Source: Porphyromonadaceae bacterium UBA7087 (GTDB lineage Bacteria; Bacteroidota; Bacteroidia; Bacteroidales; Muribaculaceae). From it: a DNA stretch of 16,875 bases. The stretch covers positions 1 to 16,875 of the forward strand of contig DKYZ01000028.1 of the NCBI GenBank assembly GCA_002493515.1, given 5' to 3'. Below are positions 6,062-14,790 of the stretch, one piece after another. Position 1 is the first letter of the stretch. Each line of letters starts with the position of its first letter. Made by a program: the position numbers and the translations under genes. The notes under the pieces are model-generated. The model did not search any database. It was given only the letters and a program-made list of their open reading frames with translations, and was not told where the DNA came from.

Positions 6062-7576
6062 TTAGATAGCTCCCTGGATGGCGTTGATGATCGGCACGAA
6101 ACTGTGCTGTATCGTCTCGTTGATCCAGTTGGGGAAACAGCCTATGCCCGCTATGCAGACGATGAGGGTCACCGTGGCCAGACGCTCGAACCATGTGGCG
6201 TCGGTGAGCTCAAGATGATGCTTGTCCTGCACAGGGCCCAGCAGCAGCTTGCCCACGACGCGCAGGATATACACTGCCGTGATGACAATCGAGCAGGTGG
6301 CGGTTATCACGAAGACGCGGTGGAACAGGTCGCTGTTCTGGAAGGAGCCGAAGAAGATCGTCATCTCGGCCACGAAGCCGGAGAGACCCGGAAGACCGAG
6401 CGAGGCGAAACCGGCTATCATGTAGCAGACACCGAGATAAGGCATTATCTTCATGAGGCCGCCCATCTGGCGGATGTCACGCGTATGCGTCCTTCCGTAG
6501 ATCATACCGATCAGGGCAAAGAAGAGAGCCGTCATGAGGCCGTGGCTGAGCATCTGGAGTATAGCTCCGGTCATAGCCGTGGTGTTGAGCATCAGGATGG
6601 CGAAGAGCACCATGCCGCAGTGGGACACCGACGAATAGGCGTTGATATACTTGAGGTCGGTCTGCACGCAGGCCGAGAAGGCTCCGTAGACGATGCTAAT
6701 GCCCGTGAGGATGATGAAAATCCAGGCAAGCTCGTTGGCGGCTGCCGGAAGCAGGTAGATGGCGATGCGGAAGCAGCCGTATCCACCGAGCTTCATGAGC
6801 ACGCCGGCGTGGAGCATCGACACGGCGGTCGGGGCACATGCGTGACCGTCGGGGCTCCATGTGTGGAACGGGAACATGGCGCCGAGCACGCCGAATCCTA
6901 CGAACGTGCAGCAGAACAGGAGATTCTGCCACGACGGGTCGATGGCGCTATTGTGTGCGATCTCAAGGATATTCCATGTCGGGACCCCACCCTCCGGAGC
7001 GCTGTGCCAGTAGATGCCGAGAAGGCCGAGCATCAGGAAGGCGGAGCCTCCCATCAGCATCAGGGTAAGCTTCATCGCGCTGTATTCCTTGCGGCCAGTG
7101 CCCCACACGCCGATGAGAAGATACATCGGGATGAGGGCCACCTCGTAGAACATGAACATCGTGAAGATGTCGATCGAGATGAAGAAGCCGTATACTCCTG
7201 TCGAGAGGAGGCAATACCAGAGGAAGAAGTTCTTGGGAAGGGGATTGATCTTCCATGAGGCGAATGTGCCGGCGAAGACGATTACCGAGGAGAGCAGGAG
7301 CATCAGCACCGATATGCCGTCGACACCCACAGCCAGGTGGATATTGAGCGGAGCGTACCAGAGCCAGCTGCCTGTGAAAAGCATCTCGTCGTCAACGCCC
7401 ATGCCACGCAGGCGCAGGAAGTCGCAGCAAAGCACAACCGAGAGCGCGAGCAGCGCGGTCGAGCCCACAACCATCACGGCGCGTATGGCTTTCATGCCGG
7501 AATTGCGGCAAAGCCCGAGTCCTATCATCATGATGACAGGAATCACTACAAACCAGATTAAAATATTTTCGAACAT
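6062..7576 (-). CDS. nuoM: NADH-quinone oxidoreductase subunit M, lacking the TM7 lysine
   Basis: This is the middle antiporter-like subunit of the complex I membrane arm. At 504 residues it has the usual length. Glu145 (MFMFYEVALIPMYLLIGVWG), Lys262 (LHAGVLMKLGGYG) and Glu404 (GLSGFVAEMTIFFGSF) line up with E. coli Glu144, Lys265 and Glu407. However, the lysine of TM7 (E. coli Lys234, in AFAVKMP) is replaced: the segment reads GFGVLGAMFPFHTW with Leu231 at that place. The DNA at that place reads cleanly, so this is not a frame error. It may be a lineage trait. The gene lies between nuoL (30 bp gap) and nuoN (40 bp gap). Confidence 0.96.
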   Translation of the reverse strand: MFENILIWFVVIPVIMMIGLGLCRNSGMKAIRAVMVVGSTALLALSVVLCCDFLRLRGMGVDDEMLFTGSWLWYAPLNIHLAVGVDGISVLMLLLSSVIVFAGTFASWKINPLPKNFFLWYCLLSTGVYGFFISIDIFTMFMFYEVALIPMYLLIGVWGTGRKEYSAMKLTLMLMGGSAFLMLGLLGIYWHSAPEGGVPTWNILEIAHNSAIDPSWQNLLFCCTFVGFGVLGAMFPFHTWSPDGHACAPTAVSMLHAGVLMKLGGYGCFRIAIYLLPAAANELAWIFIILTGISIVYGAFSACVQTDLKYINAYSSVSHCGMVLFAILMLNTTAMTGAILQMLSHGLMTALFFALIGMIYGRTHTRDIRQMGGLMKIMPYLGVCYMIAGFASLGLPGLSGFVAEMTIFFGSFQNSDLFHRVFVITATCSIVITAVYILRVVGKLLLGPVQDKHHLELTDATWFERLATVTLIVCIAGIGCFPNWINETIQHSFVPIINAIQGAI

Positions 7577-7606
7577 GATTGTTAGTTTTTCTGCGTTGCG
7601 GTTTAT

Positions 7607-9550
7607 TTATAGAAGACAAATCCAGGTGACGGCTGCAAGAAGCGCGGCGCCAAGGAAATACCATACGACGTAGGCCTGCACCTGGCCCGACTGCATCCCG
7701 CGGATGGAGTAGGACACTTTCTGGGTGACCCAGGCGAAGGCGTTCATCATTCCGTCAATCACGTGGCGGTCAAACCAGGCGATAGCCGTGCATATGCCGC
7801 CGAAGATGATCTTGTGGGTGATGAACATGTAGATCTCGTCCCAGTAGAAGCGGCGGTGGGCTGCCATCCAGAGACCGGGGCACATGTTCTTGACCCTCGT
7901 GGGCCATTCGTTGCGCTGACGATACATCACCGTGGCCAGACCGATCGCGCAGATTGCCACTATAAGGCTCGTGGCGGCAACCGGAAGCTCGATATGGATG
8001 TGGTAGGGCTCACCGTTCCAGGTGACGAACTCGCCGAAAGGTATGAAACCTGCCACACACGACACGGCTGCCAGGATGATGAGCGGAAGCGACATCTGCC
8101 AGGGAGCGTCATGCGGCTTGTGGTGCTTGTAGTCGGGATTCTCCTCCCACCAGAAGATGAGATAATAGAGACGGAACATATAGAAGGCGGTCAGACCGGC
8201 CACCATTGTCATCCAGGCGCCCCAGAACCAGTGGCGGCTGAACATGGCGGCGAGCATCTCGTCTTTCGAGAAGAAGCCGGCGAAAGGCCAGATACCGGCT
8301 ATGGCGAGACAGCCGATAAGGAATGTCCAGTGGGTGATGGGCATGTATTTGCGGAGACCGCCCATCTTGGTGTAGTCGTTGGAGTGGACGGCATGGATCA
8401 GGGCACCGGCTCCAAGGAAGAGGAGCGCCTTGAACATGGCGTGCGTGAAAAGATGGAACATACCGGCCATGTAGCCGAGTCCGGAGTAATGCACACCCTC
8501 CACCGGCTGGTCGTAGGCGCAGCCGAGAGATACCATCATGAAGGCTATCTGCGATATGGTGGAGAACGCGAGCACCCTCTTTATATCGATCTGGGCGCAG
8601 GCCACCACAGCCGCATAGAATGCCGTGATGGCGCCGACAACGGTGACAAACGTCAGAGAGTCGTCGACAACGCAATATACGGGGAACATACGGGCCACCA
8701 GGTAGACACCGGCCACGACCATCGTGGCGGCGTGGATAAGGGCCGACACGGGCGTCGGGCCCTCCATGGCGTCGGGAAGCCAGATATGGAGCGGCATCAT
8801 GGCCGACTTACCCATACCGCCTACATAGATGAGAACCATCGCCCACGTCAGAACCGACGCGCCCATGAACGTAGCGCCACCCGTGGAGCTGAGCACAGCC
8901 TCGGGATTGCTTGTCATGGATATGAAATTGAAGGTGTCGGTATAGAACGAGAGCAGCAGGATGCCGATGAGGAAGCCGAGGTCGGCGAAGCGCGTCACGA
9001 TGAACGCCTTCTTGGAGGCCGACACTGCCGACGGGAGCTTGTAGAAGAAGCCGATCAGCAGGTAGGACGACACGCCCACGAGCTCCCAGAAGATATACAT
9101 CTGGAAGATGTTGGTGGCAACGACGAGTCCGAGCATCGAGAACGAGAAGAGCGACAGGAACGCGTAATATCTCTGGAAACCAGGCTCATGCTCCATGTAG
9201 CCCCAGCTGTAGAGATGCACCATGAATGAGATCGTGGTGATGACTATCAGCATCATCGCGCTGATGGGGTCGAGGATGAAGCCCAGGTTGACCACAAGCC
9301 TCTCGGTAAACGCGAGCCATGTGACGTCGAAGACCTGGAACTGCTGGCGGACACCGTCGATGATGAACTCCGGGTTGCCGCTGAAGAAATAAGTGAACGC
9401 TACAATATAAGCGAGAGTCATCGTCGTGCCCATGCCGAGGATGCCGAGCACGCCGGCCACCTTGCGGGGCATGTAGACTCCGCCGATTCCCAACAGCAGG
9501 AACATGCACACGGGAATCGCGAGTATCAATATAGGAAGTGTGATCTCCAT
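7607..9550 (-). CDS. nuoL: NADH-quinone oxidoreductase subunit L
   Basis: This is the distal antiporter-like subunit of complex I, with the long lateral helix at its C-terminal end. The 647 residues match the family. Glu156 (MYIFWELVGVSSYLLIGFFY) and Lys248 (GGMGKSAMMPLHIWLPDAME) are the expected pair in TM5 and TM7, followed by GPTPVSALIHAATMVVAGVY. The C-terminus is intact and hydrophobic (AALLAAVTWICLL), so the lateral helix should be complete. It starts 3 bp after the nuoK stop, so translation of the two is probably coupled. The ATG at 9550 is the first in frame after that stop. Confidence 0.97.
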   Translation of the reverse strand: MEITLPILILAIPVCMFLLLGIGGVYMPRKVAGVLGILGMGTTMTLAYIVAFTYFFSGNPEFIIDGVRQQFQVFDVTWLAFTERLVVNLGFILDPISAMMLIVITTISFMVHLYSWGYMEHEPGFQRYYAFLSLFSFSMLGLVVATNIFQMYIFWELVGVSSYLLIGFFYKLPSAVSASKKAFIVTRFADLGFLIGILLLSFYTDTFNFISMTSNPEAVLSSTGGATFMGASVLTWAMVLIYVGGMGKSAMMPLHIWLPDAMEGPTPVSALIHAATMVVAGVYLVARMFPVYCVVDDSLTFVTVVGAITAFYAAVVACAQIDIKRVLAFSTISQIAFMMVSLGCAYDQPVEGVHYSGLGYMAGMFHLFTHAMFKALLFLGAGALIHAVHSNDYTKMGGLRKYMPITHWTFLIGCLAIAGIWPFAGFFSKDEMLAAMFSRHWFWGAWMTMVAGLTAFYMFRLYYLIFWWEENPDYKHHKPHDAPWQMSLPLIILAAVSCVAGFIPFGEFVTWNGEPYHIHIELPVAATSLIVAICAIGLATVMYRQRNEWPTRVKNMCPGLWMAAHRRFYWDEIYMFITHKIIFGGICTAIAWFDRHVIDGMMNAFAWVTQKVSYSIRGMQSGQVQAYVVWYFLGAALLAAVTWICLL

Positions 9551-9553
9551 AGC

Positions 9554-9865
9554 TTAAAACTTCATTTTATTTACCTTGTGAATATCGCTGTCGCCCACCG
9601 AACGGTAGATGTTGATGATGATGGCTATAGCTATCGCGGTCTCAGCAGCCGCCAGGGCCACTGCGAAAAGCGTAAAGACCATTCCCTCCATCGAGCCGGG
9701 GAAAAGGAAGCGGTTGAAAATCACGAAATTCAGATCGGCCGAGTTCAGGATCAACTCCAGAGACACCAGCATGGCGATCAAGTTCTTGCGGGTGATAAAC
9801 CCATAGACGCCGCAGGCCGTCATGATGACGCTGGGCACCAGATACCATAATATACTTAAGTCCAT
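9554..9865 (-). CDS. nuoK: NADH-quinone oxidoreductase subunit K
   Basis: This 103-residue membrane protein has three helices, the family standard. Glu37 (MLVSLELILNSADLNFVIF) and Glu75 (ALAAAETAIAIAI) correspond to the two buried glutamates needed for proton transfer in E. coli NuoK (Glu36 and Glu72). It sits between nuoJ (6 bp gap) and nuoL (3 bp gap). Confidence 0.97.
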   Translation of the reverse strand: MDLSILWYLVPSVIMTACGVYGFITRKNLIAMLVSLELILNSADLNFVIFNRFLFPGSMEGMVFTLFAVALAAAETAIAIAIIINIYRSVGDSDIHKVNKMKF

Positions 9866-9871
9866 GAGCTA

Positions 9872-10399
9872 TTATCTTTTACGGGCGATTGTCACGCCGC
9901 CGATTATACATGCCAGAAGCAGCACACTTATAGCCTCGAAGGGGAGAAGATACTGAAGTCTTCCCGAGCCTGTGAAAGCCTCGCCGATCTGCTGCATGGT
10001 GATTTCCCGGCCGCTCGTCAGACACTCGGCCAGGGAGGCGTCGTGAGGCAGCGGCATGTAGAAAAGAGCGAAAAGAAGAAGCACTGTTCCCAAGCCGGAG
10101 GCCACCAGGCCGACTATGCGGCGGTGTGTGTCAAGCACCCCGCTGCGGTCGTTGGGCTTGTGGGTGAGCACAATCGCGAAGACGAACAGCACCATTATGC
10201 CGCCCGCGTAGACAGCGATCTGCACCGCGCCCAGAAACTGATATCCGAGCTGGAAATAAATCACGGCCGTGCTCAGGAGAACAAACAGCAGATATGTGGC
10301 GGAGCGCAGGATGCGTCGTGAGGTCACGGTAAGCACACTGAACACCGCGATCGCTATGGCCGCGATGAAATAGACTATTATATTGCCTACAGAATCCAT
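9872..10399 (-). CDS. nuoJ: NADH-quinone oxidoreductase subunit J
   Basis: This 175-residue protein has five predicted membrane spans and the NuoJ landmark FLGAVQIAVYAGGIMVLFVF, which forms the pi-bulge helix in complex I. The helix is followed by the conserved short loop AIVLTHKPNDR. It belongs to the membrane arm near the quinone end. The start ATG at 10399 lies 3 bp after the nuoI stop and the gene ends 6 bp before nuoK, so it is firmly within the operon. Confidence 0.96.
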   Translation of the reverse strand: MDSVGNIIVYFIAAIAIAVFSVLTVTSRRILRSATYLLFVLLSTAVIYFQLGYQFLGAVQIAVYAGGIMVLFVFAIVLTHKPNDRSGVLDTHRRIVGLVASGLGTVLLLFALFYMPLPHDASLAECLTSGREITMQQIGEAFTGSGRLQYLLPFEAISVLLLACIIGGVTIARKR

Positions 10400-10402
10400 T
10401 GT

Positions 10403-11062
10403 TTATTGATTGTTAGCTTTGTTATCTTCGTTTACGGGAGCTGCCGCACCCTCTGCGGGAGCGGGGGCAGCGTTCTCGGCAGCGGCTTTGGCTGCAGCCT
10501 CCTTCTCGGCCTTGATCCTTGCAGCCTTGGCAAGCGCCTCGGCCTTTATCTGCGCGAGCTTCTCGGGATCCATCGCCGGCTTGGGCGCAGGCGCCGGAGC
10601 AGCGTCCGCGGGTTCCGGACGGTAGTTGAGCTGCTTCACGAGCTTATCGCGCGTGAAGACGGCCTGCTCGAAATCATTGCTGAACTCAAGCGCGCCCTGC
10701 GGACAGGTGGTGACACACAGCATGCAGAACGTGCAGCTGCCCAGGTCGTACATATACTTGTCGAGCTTGCGCTTCTTCTTGCCGTCGGGGAGCTCCACCA
10801 TCTTTGTGGTGAGCTGGATGGTCCCGTTCGGACAGTTCATCTGGCAGATGCCGCATCCTATACATTTATGGCGGCCCTCGCTGTCATACTTCAAGGTAAG
10901 CTCGGCGCGGAAACGGTCGGAGATGTCGAGCGTCGCACGGTTTTCCGGATACTGCTCGGTGATCTTGGGAGTCACGAACTCCTTACCCGTGACGGCCATT
11001 CCCGTCACAAGACTCTTAATGCCTTTGCCTACTTCTGAAAAATACTGAATAATATTGCTCAT
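10403..11062 (-). CDS. nuoI: NADH-quinone oxidoreductase subunit I with a long Ala/Lys/Pro-rich tail
   Basis: This is the peripheral-arm Fe-S subunit that carries two 4Fe-4S clusters (N6a and N6b) between the electron input and the quinone site. Both motifs are intact: CIGCGICQMNCP (Cys67, 70, 73, 77) and CTFCMLCVTTCP (Cys110, 113, 116, 120). After about residue 150 comes a 70-residue low-complexity tail rich in Ala, Lys, Glu and Pro (for example ADAAPAPAPKPAMDPEKLAQ), part of it helical. Typical NuoI has no such tail. It is the first nuo gene here, 46 bp after atpG; no nuoA, B, C/D or H precedes it. It starts at the ATG at 11062, just after a stretch rich in A and T, with no ribosome site. 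Confidence 0.95.
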   Translation of the reverse strand: MSNIIQYFSEVGKGIKSLVTGMAVTGKEFVTPKITEQYPENRATLDISDRFRAELTLKYDSEGRHKCIGCGICQMNCPNGTIQLTTKMVELPDGKKKRKLDKYMYDLGSCTFCMLCVTTCPQGALEFSNDFEQAVFTRDKLVKQLNYRPEPADAAPAPAPKPAMDPEKLAQIKAEALAKAARIKAEKEAAAKAAAENAAPAPAEGAAAPVNEDNKANNQ

Positions 11063-11108
11063 TAATCCGCTATATTTTCTGAATTTCTTTCGTTGTCGTC
11101 TCTTAATC

Positions 11109-12005
11109 TCACCTTTTCACCTGGCCGCCGATGATATCGAGCAGCTCGGTGGTAATGCTCTGCTGGCGAAGCTTGTTATATTCAAGCTGCAGCTCGTCGA
11201 GAAGCTTCTTGGCGTTGTCGTTGGCCGACTGCATCGCCATTACCCTCGCCGCCTGCTCCGACGCCTGGTTCTGGATCGTCACCTCCTGCATGGTGGAGAG
11301 TACAAACATCGGTAGCACCTCATTGAAAATCGTGTTCGCGTCAGGCTCGAATATATAGAGCTTGTTGTCCTGCTCCATCTTCCTCTCCGACATCGGGCCC
11401 TGTATGGCCTCCTCTGTCACCGGGAAGAGCTGCTCCACTTTCGGTCGCTGCCGGCTCATGGAGAAATACTGCATGTGCACCACCTCCACCAGGTCATAGC
11501 TTCCGTCGGTGAATCCCTCGCGCAATCTGTGGGTGAAGGCGTCGACCGCCCTGCCCTCCATTTTCGAATCCACACCCTCAGGTATGCTCACTTTCAGCCT
11601 GGCATTCTGCAGATGCTGACACGGCTTGTGAAGCTTGCGTCCCACCGGCAGCAGCTCTATCTCCACATCGGAGCCGTAACGCTCACGCAGGGAATTTAGC
11701 TCTACAAGCAGATGCTTGAAAATGTTGATGTTGTATGCTCCGCAGAGACCGTCGTCAGTGCCGTAGACCACCACGCATATCCTTTTCACGTCCCTGCTCT
11801 GGATGAGCACGGAGTTGAACTCGGTGTCCGTGGCGAGTATATGGGCCATGATCGACCTTATCTGCCTCTGATAAGGAGTCAGCCGGCGCAATGCCTGCTC
11901 GCTCTTGTGCACTTTCGCCGAAGAGATCATCTTCATGGCGCCGGTGATCTTCTCACTCGACGACACGGAGCCTATCCTTATCTTTAATGCCTTTAATGTA
12001 GCCAT
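11109..12005 (-). CDS. atpG: F1Fo ATP synthase subunit gamma
   Basis: This is the central shaft of F1. At 298 residues it matches the family. The N-terminal coil has the usual KALKIRIGSVSSSEKITGAM followed by KMISSAKVHK, and the C-terminal coil ends with ELQLEYNKLRQQSITTELLD and IIGGQVKR, closely matching the family 'YNraRQa.ITqEl.EIv.Ga'. The central part carries GTDDGLCGAYNINIF (family 'sdrGLcGg.N'). It is the last atp gene, 92 bp after atpA across a strong inverted repeat and 46 bp before nuoI. It may be read from the atp promoter outside the window, from the internal box at 12043-12050, or both. Confidence 0.97.
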   Translation of the reverse strand: MATLKALKIRIGSVSSSEKITGAMKMISSAKVHKSEQALRRLTPYQRQIRSIMAHILATDTEFNSVLIQSRDVKRICVVVYGTDDGLCGAYNINIFKHLLVELNSLRERYGSDVEIELLPVGRKLHKPCQHLQNARLKVSIPEGVDSKMEGRAVDAFTHRLREGFTDGSYDLVEVVHMQYFSMSRQRPKVEQLFPVTEEAIQGPMSERKMEQDNKLYIFEPDANTIFNEVLPMFVLSTMQEVTIQNQASEQAARVMAMQSANDNAKKLLDELQLEYNKLRQQSITTELLDIIGGQVKR

Positions 12006-12042
12006 CTGAAGATGTTACGGTTTGGTTGTGAATTGTTTCAAT

Positions 12043-12050
12043 CAAATATA
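12043..12050 (-). promoter_or_regulatory. Candidate internal -7 box before atpG
   Basis: The minus strand reads TATATTTG, a full match to TAnnTTTG, about 38 bp before the atpG start. No TTTG is found 19-21 bp further upstream, where the hairpin lies instead. It could provide separate transcription of atpG and nuoI-N. The evidence is one motif only. Confidence 0.3.
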
Positions 12051-12053
12051 TAC

Positions 12054-12087
12054 CCGGTGTCCGCATCCATGCGGCCGCGGACACCGG
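12054..12087. promoter_or_regulatory. Perfect 11-bp inverted repeat between atpA and atpG
   Basis: CCGGTGTCCGC (12054-12064) pairs without mismatch with GCGGACACCGG (12077-12087) around a 12-base loop that contains a further small GCAT/ATGC pair. It starts 10 bp past the atpA stop on the minus strand. The sequence that follows on that strand is GGGTATATATTTG, with no T tract, so a classic terminator is unlikely. It may stabilise the upstream atp mRNA, act as a partial terminator, or be an operator for the box just after it. Confidence 0.75.
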
Positions 12088-12097
12088 ATTAGTTCGT

Positions 12098-13690
12098 TTA
12101 TTTCTCCTTTGCGTGCGTCGCGAACCTGCCCGACACCTCGGATGCGCACTGCGTAAGCTTCTGCTGCACGTCGTCGGTGAGACGTCCGGCGCGGAGCTCG
12201 TCGAGCACCTCCTTCTGGTATTTTCCCTTGAGCAGCTGCAGGAGCATCTCCTCAAACTCCTCTACCTTGTCGAGAGGCACGTTCTCAAGAAGTCCGTTCA
12301 CGCCGCAGTAGATCACAGCGATCTCGTTCTCGACCGCCCAGGGTCTGTACTGGGGCTGGATGAGCAGTCGCTGGTTCTTGCGTCCGCGGTCGATGACGCG
12401 CGCGGTGACGGGGTCGATGTCGCCGCCGAATTTCGTGAACGACTCCAACTCGCGGAACTGCGCCTGATATGTCTTCAGCGTACCGGCCACCTTCTTCATG
12501 GCCTTGATCTGGGCGTTGCCACCCACACGCGACACGGATATACCTACGTTGATGGCCGGACGGATACCCTGGTTGAACAGTGAGCTCTCCAGGAAGATCT
12601 GGCCGTCGGTGATGGATATCACGTTGGTCGGGATGTAGGCCGATACGTCGCCGGCCTGCGTCTCGATGATCGGAAGGGCCGTCAGCGAGCCTCCTCCCTT
12701 CACCATCGGCTTGAGCACCTCCGGAAGGTCGTTCATCGTGGAAGCCACCTCCTGGTTGTCGATGATCTTCGCGGCACGCTCCAGAAGACGGGAGTGCAGA
12801 TAGAAGATATCTCCGGGATATGCCTCGCGTCCGGAAGGACGCTTGAGGATAAGGGAGATCTCGCGATAAGCGACAGCCTGCTTGGAGAGGTCATCATATA
12901 CGATAAGCGCGTCGCGGCCGGTGTCACGGAAATATTCTCCGATGGCCACGCCGGCAAACGGGCTGTAGTAGCGCATGGAGGCGGAGTCAGATGCCGTGGC
13001 GGCAACAACCACCGTATAGTCCATCGCGCCATATTTCTCAAGCGTATGGACCAGGGCTGCCACCGATGACGCCTTCTGGCCGATGGCCACATATATACAG
13101 TATACGGGCTTTCCGTCAAGATAGTTCTGACGCTGGTTGATGATGGTGTCGATGGCGATTGCCGTCTTACCGATCTGACGGTCGCCGATGATGAGCTCAC
13201 GCTGGCCGCGACCGATAGGAATCATGGAGTCGACGGCCTTCAGGCCAGTCTGGAGCGGCTGGTTCACCGGCTGGCGGTAGATGACGCCGGGAGCCTTGCG
13301 CTCGAGGGGAAGACGTATCCTCTTGCCCTCGATAGGCCCTTTGCCGTCGATTGGGTCGCCGAGAATGTTGATCACGCGTCCCAGCAGACCCTCGCCTACC
13401 GGTATCGAAGCAATCTCACCCGTGCGGCGCACCGACATGTTCTCAGTAACTTTGTTGACATTGTCGAGGAGCACGACACCGACGTTGCTTTCCTCCAGGT
13501 TGAGAGCGACGCCCGTGACGCCGTTTTCAAACTCGACAAGCTCGTTGGACTTCACATTCTCCAGACCGTAGACATGCGCCACGCCGTCGCCGACCTCCAG
13601 CACAGTGCCCACTTCCTCGAATTTTGTCTGGATATTGACATCCTCGAGCTCTTTTTTCAATATATCAGATATTTCGCTTGGATTAAGCAT
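12098..13690 (-). CDS. atpA: F1Fo ATP synthase subunit alpha
   Basis: This is the non-catalytic nucleotide-binding subunit of F1. The 530 residues include Walker A GDRQIGKT (169-176), with Ile in the place usually taken by Thr, Walker B-like ALIVYDDLSKQAVAYREISL, and the arginine finger Arg388 in GISVSRVGGNAQ that reaches into the catalytic beta site. The crown domain (GTVLEVGDGVAHVYGL) and the C-terminal helical domain are complete. It starts 4 bp after atpH, so translation is likely coupled. Confidence 0.98.
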   Translation of the reverse strand: MLNPSEISDILKKELEDVNIQTKFEEVGTVLEVGDGVAHVYGLENVKSNELVEFENGVTGVALNLEESNVGVVLLDNVNKVTENMSVRRTGEIASIPVGEGLLGRVINILGDPIDGKGPIEGKRIRLPLERKAPGVIYRQPVNQPLQTGLKAVDSMIPIGRGQRELIIGDRQIGKTAIAIDTIINQRQNYLDGKPVYCIYVAIGQKASSVAALVHTLEKYGAMDYTVVVAATASDSASMRYYSPFAGVAIGEYFRDTGRDALIVYDDLSKQAVAYREISLILKRPSGREAYPGDIFYLHSRLLERAAKIIDNQEVASTMNDLPEVLKPMVKGGGSLTALPIIETQAGDVSAYIPTNVISITDGQIFLESSLFNQGIRPAINVGISVSRVGGNAQIKAMKKVAGTLKTYQAQFRELESFTKFGGDIDPVTARVIDRGRKNQRLLIQPQYRPWAVENEIAVIYCGVNGLLENVPLDKVEEFEEMLLQLLKGKYQKEVLDELRAGRLTDDVQQKLTQCASEVSGRFATHAKEK

Positions 13691-13694
13691 CTTT

Positions 13695-14240
13695 TCAATT
13701 GCTTCTTATGAGATTTAGTCGTAATTGTTCCAGTTCTCCGCTCAGCGACGAATCCATCCTCACTGAATCCACATCTATCACGAAGCCTCCGATGAGGTCC
13801 GGGTTCACTCTCTCCTCGTATTCGAAGGTGCTTCCCTTGAAAGCGCCGGCCACGAGCTTCTTGAGCTTATCCATCTCGGCATCGGGTAACTTCGCGGCGG
13901 TGGTTATGACCACCTGCGATATATGGTTCTGCGTGCGGTAGATGTCGCGGAAAGCGAGCATCATCAGGTAGACGAGGTCTTCGCGATGATGGGCAAGGAC
14001 GAGCTTTATGAAACGCCTGAAATCGTCATCGGCCTTTTCCCCGGCCGCAGCGACAATCAGCTTTTCCTTGTCTGCCGCCTTCACGAAGGGATTCGACAGC
14101 ACCTTCTGCAGGTCCGGGTTGTCTCTGAAAGACTTCACGACGGTCAACGCCAGATCATACATCCGTCTGGTGTCGCCTTTGTCAATGGCGAACTTATAGA
14201 GCGCCTTGGCATAGCGGTGGGGTATCAAGCCGGTGATCAT
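13695..14240 (-). CDS. atpH: F1Fo ATP synthase subunit delta (OSCP)
   Basis: This stator subunit sits on top of F1 and joins it to subunit b. The 181 residues match the family: an N-terminal helical bundle beginning ITGLIPHRYAKALYKFAIDK, and a C-terminal domain ending NPDLIGGFVIDVDSVRMDSS followed by LSGELEQLRLNLI, which is the diagnostic 'Dp.liGG.vi.ig...iD.Sv...L..L' block. It lies 3 bp after atpF and 4 bp before atpA. Confidence 0.97.
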   Translation of the reverse strand: MITGLIPHRYAKALYKFAIDKGDTRRMYDLALTVVKSFRDNPDLQKVLSNPFVKAADKEKLIVAAAGEKADDDFRRFIKLVLAHHREDLVYLMMLAFRDIYRTQNHISQVVITTAAKLPDAEMDKLKKLVAGAFKGSTFEYEERVNPDLIGGFVIDVDSVRMDSSLSGELEQLRLNLIRSN

Positions 14241-14243
14241 CTT

Positions 14244-14738
14244 TTAGTTTTTCTCTATTTCGTCCAACATCTTGTTGACAAGCTCCTTCTGTGCCGCGTC
14301 GCTGCTCAGCTTGCTGCGCATCATCTTCTCGGCAATCTCCAGAGAGAACCTGCTGACTTCGTTTCTGATCTGCAGCTCAGCCTCCTTGCGGCTCTGGTCG
14401 ATGGAGACCTTGGCGGCGTCCATCACTTTCTGCGCCTCCTCGGAAGCTTCCCTGCGGGCCTCCTCCACGATCTGAGTCTTCATCTTGGCTGCCTCGCGAA
14501 GTATCTCGGCCTGGCGCTGCTGCGCTTCCTCCACATACTTCTGAGCCTCCGCACGAGCGTTGTCGAGCTGCTCTTTCGCCTGCTTGGCATACTCCACTCC
14601 CTTGTCGATGGTGTCAGCACGCGAATCCATGTTCTTTATTATCACCGGCCATCCCCACTTCCACAATACGAAGAAGAGGACGATGAAGGCGACAAACATC
14701 CAGAATACCAGTCCAAAATCAGGAGTGAATAATTCCAT
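14244..14738 (-). CDS. atpF: F1Fo ATP synthase subunit b
   Basis: This is the peripheral stalk. The 164 residues have one N-terminal membrane helix (FGLVFWMFVAFIVLFFVLWK) followed by WGWPVI and a long, charged helix without proline from about residue 38 to the end (for example AEAQKYVEEAQQRQAEIL), as expected for the dimeric coiled stalk. Only one b gene is seen, so the stalk is probably a homodimer. It follows atpE after 52 bp. Confidence 0.97.
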   Translation of the reverse strand: MELFTPDFGLVFWMFVAFIVLFFVLWKWGWPVIIKNMDSRADTIDKGVEYAKQAKEQLDNARAEAQKYVEEAQQRQAEILREAAKMKTQIVEEARREASEEAQKVMDAAKVSIDQSRKEAELQIRNEVSRFSLEIAEKMMRSKLSSDAAQKELVNKMLDEIEKN

Positions 14739-14790
14739 TTGTTTCTTCTTTTAACGGTTTGCTATCTATCGGCCTGACCGATCTCCTTTA

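Noticed and set aside
7763..9229. Long open frame on the plus strand opposite nuoL (also 6104-7258 and 4912-5994)
   Set aside because: These lie exactly antisense to nuoL, nuoM and nuoN, have compositions very rich in His, Glu, Asp and Arg, and show no domain. They arise from the GC-rich codon use of the real genes.
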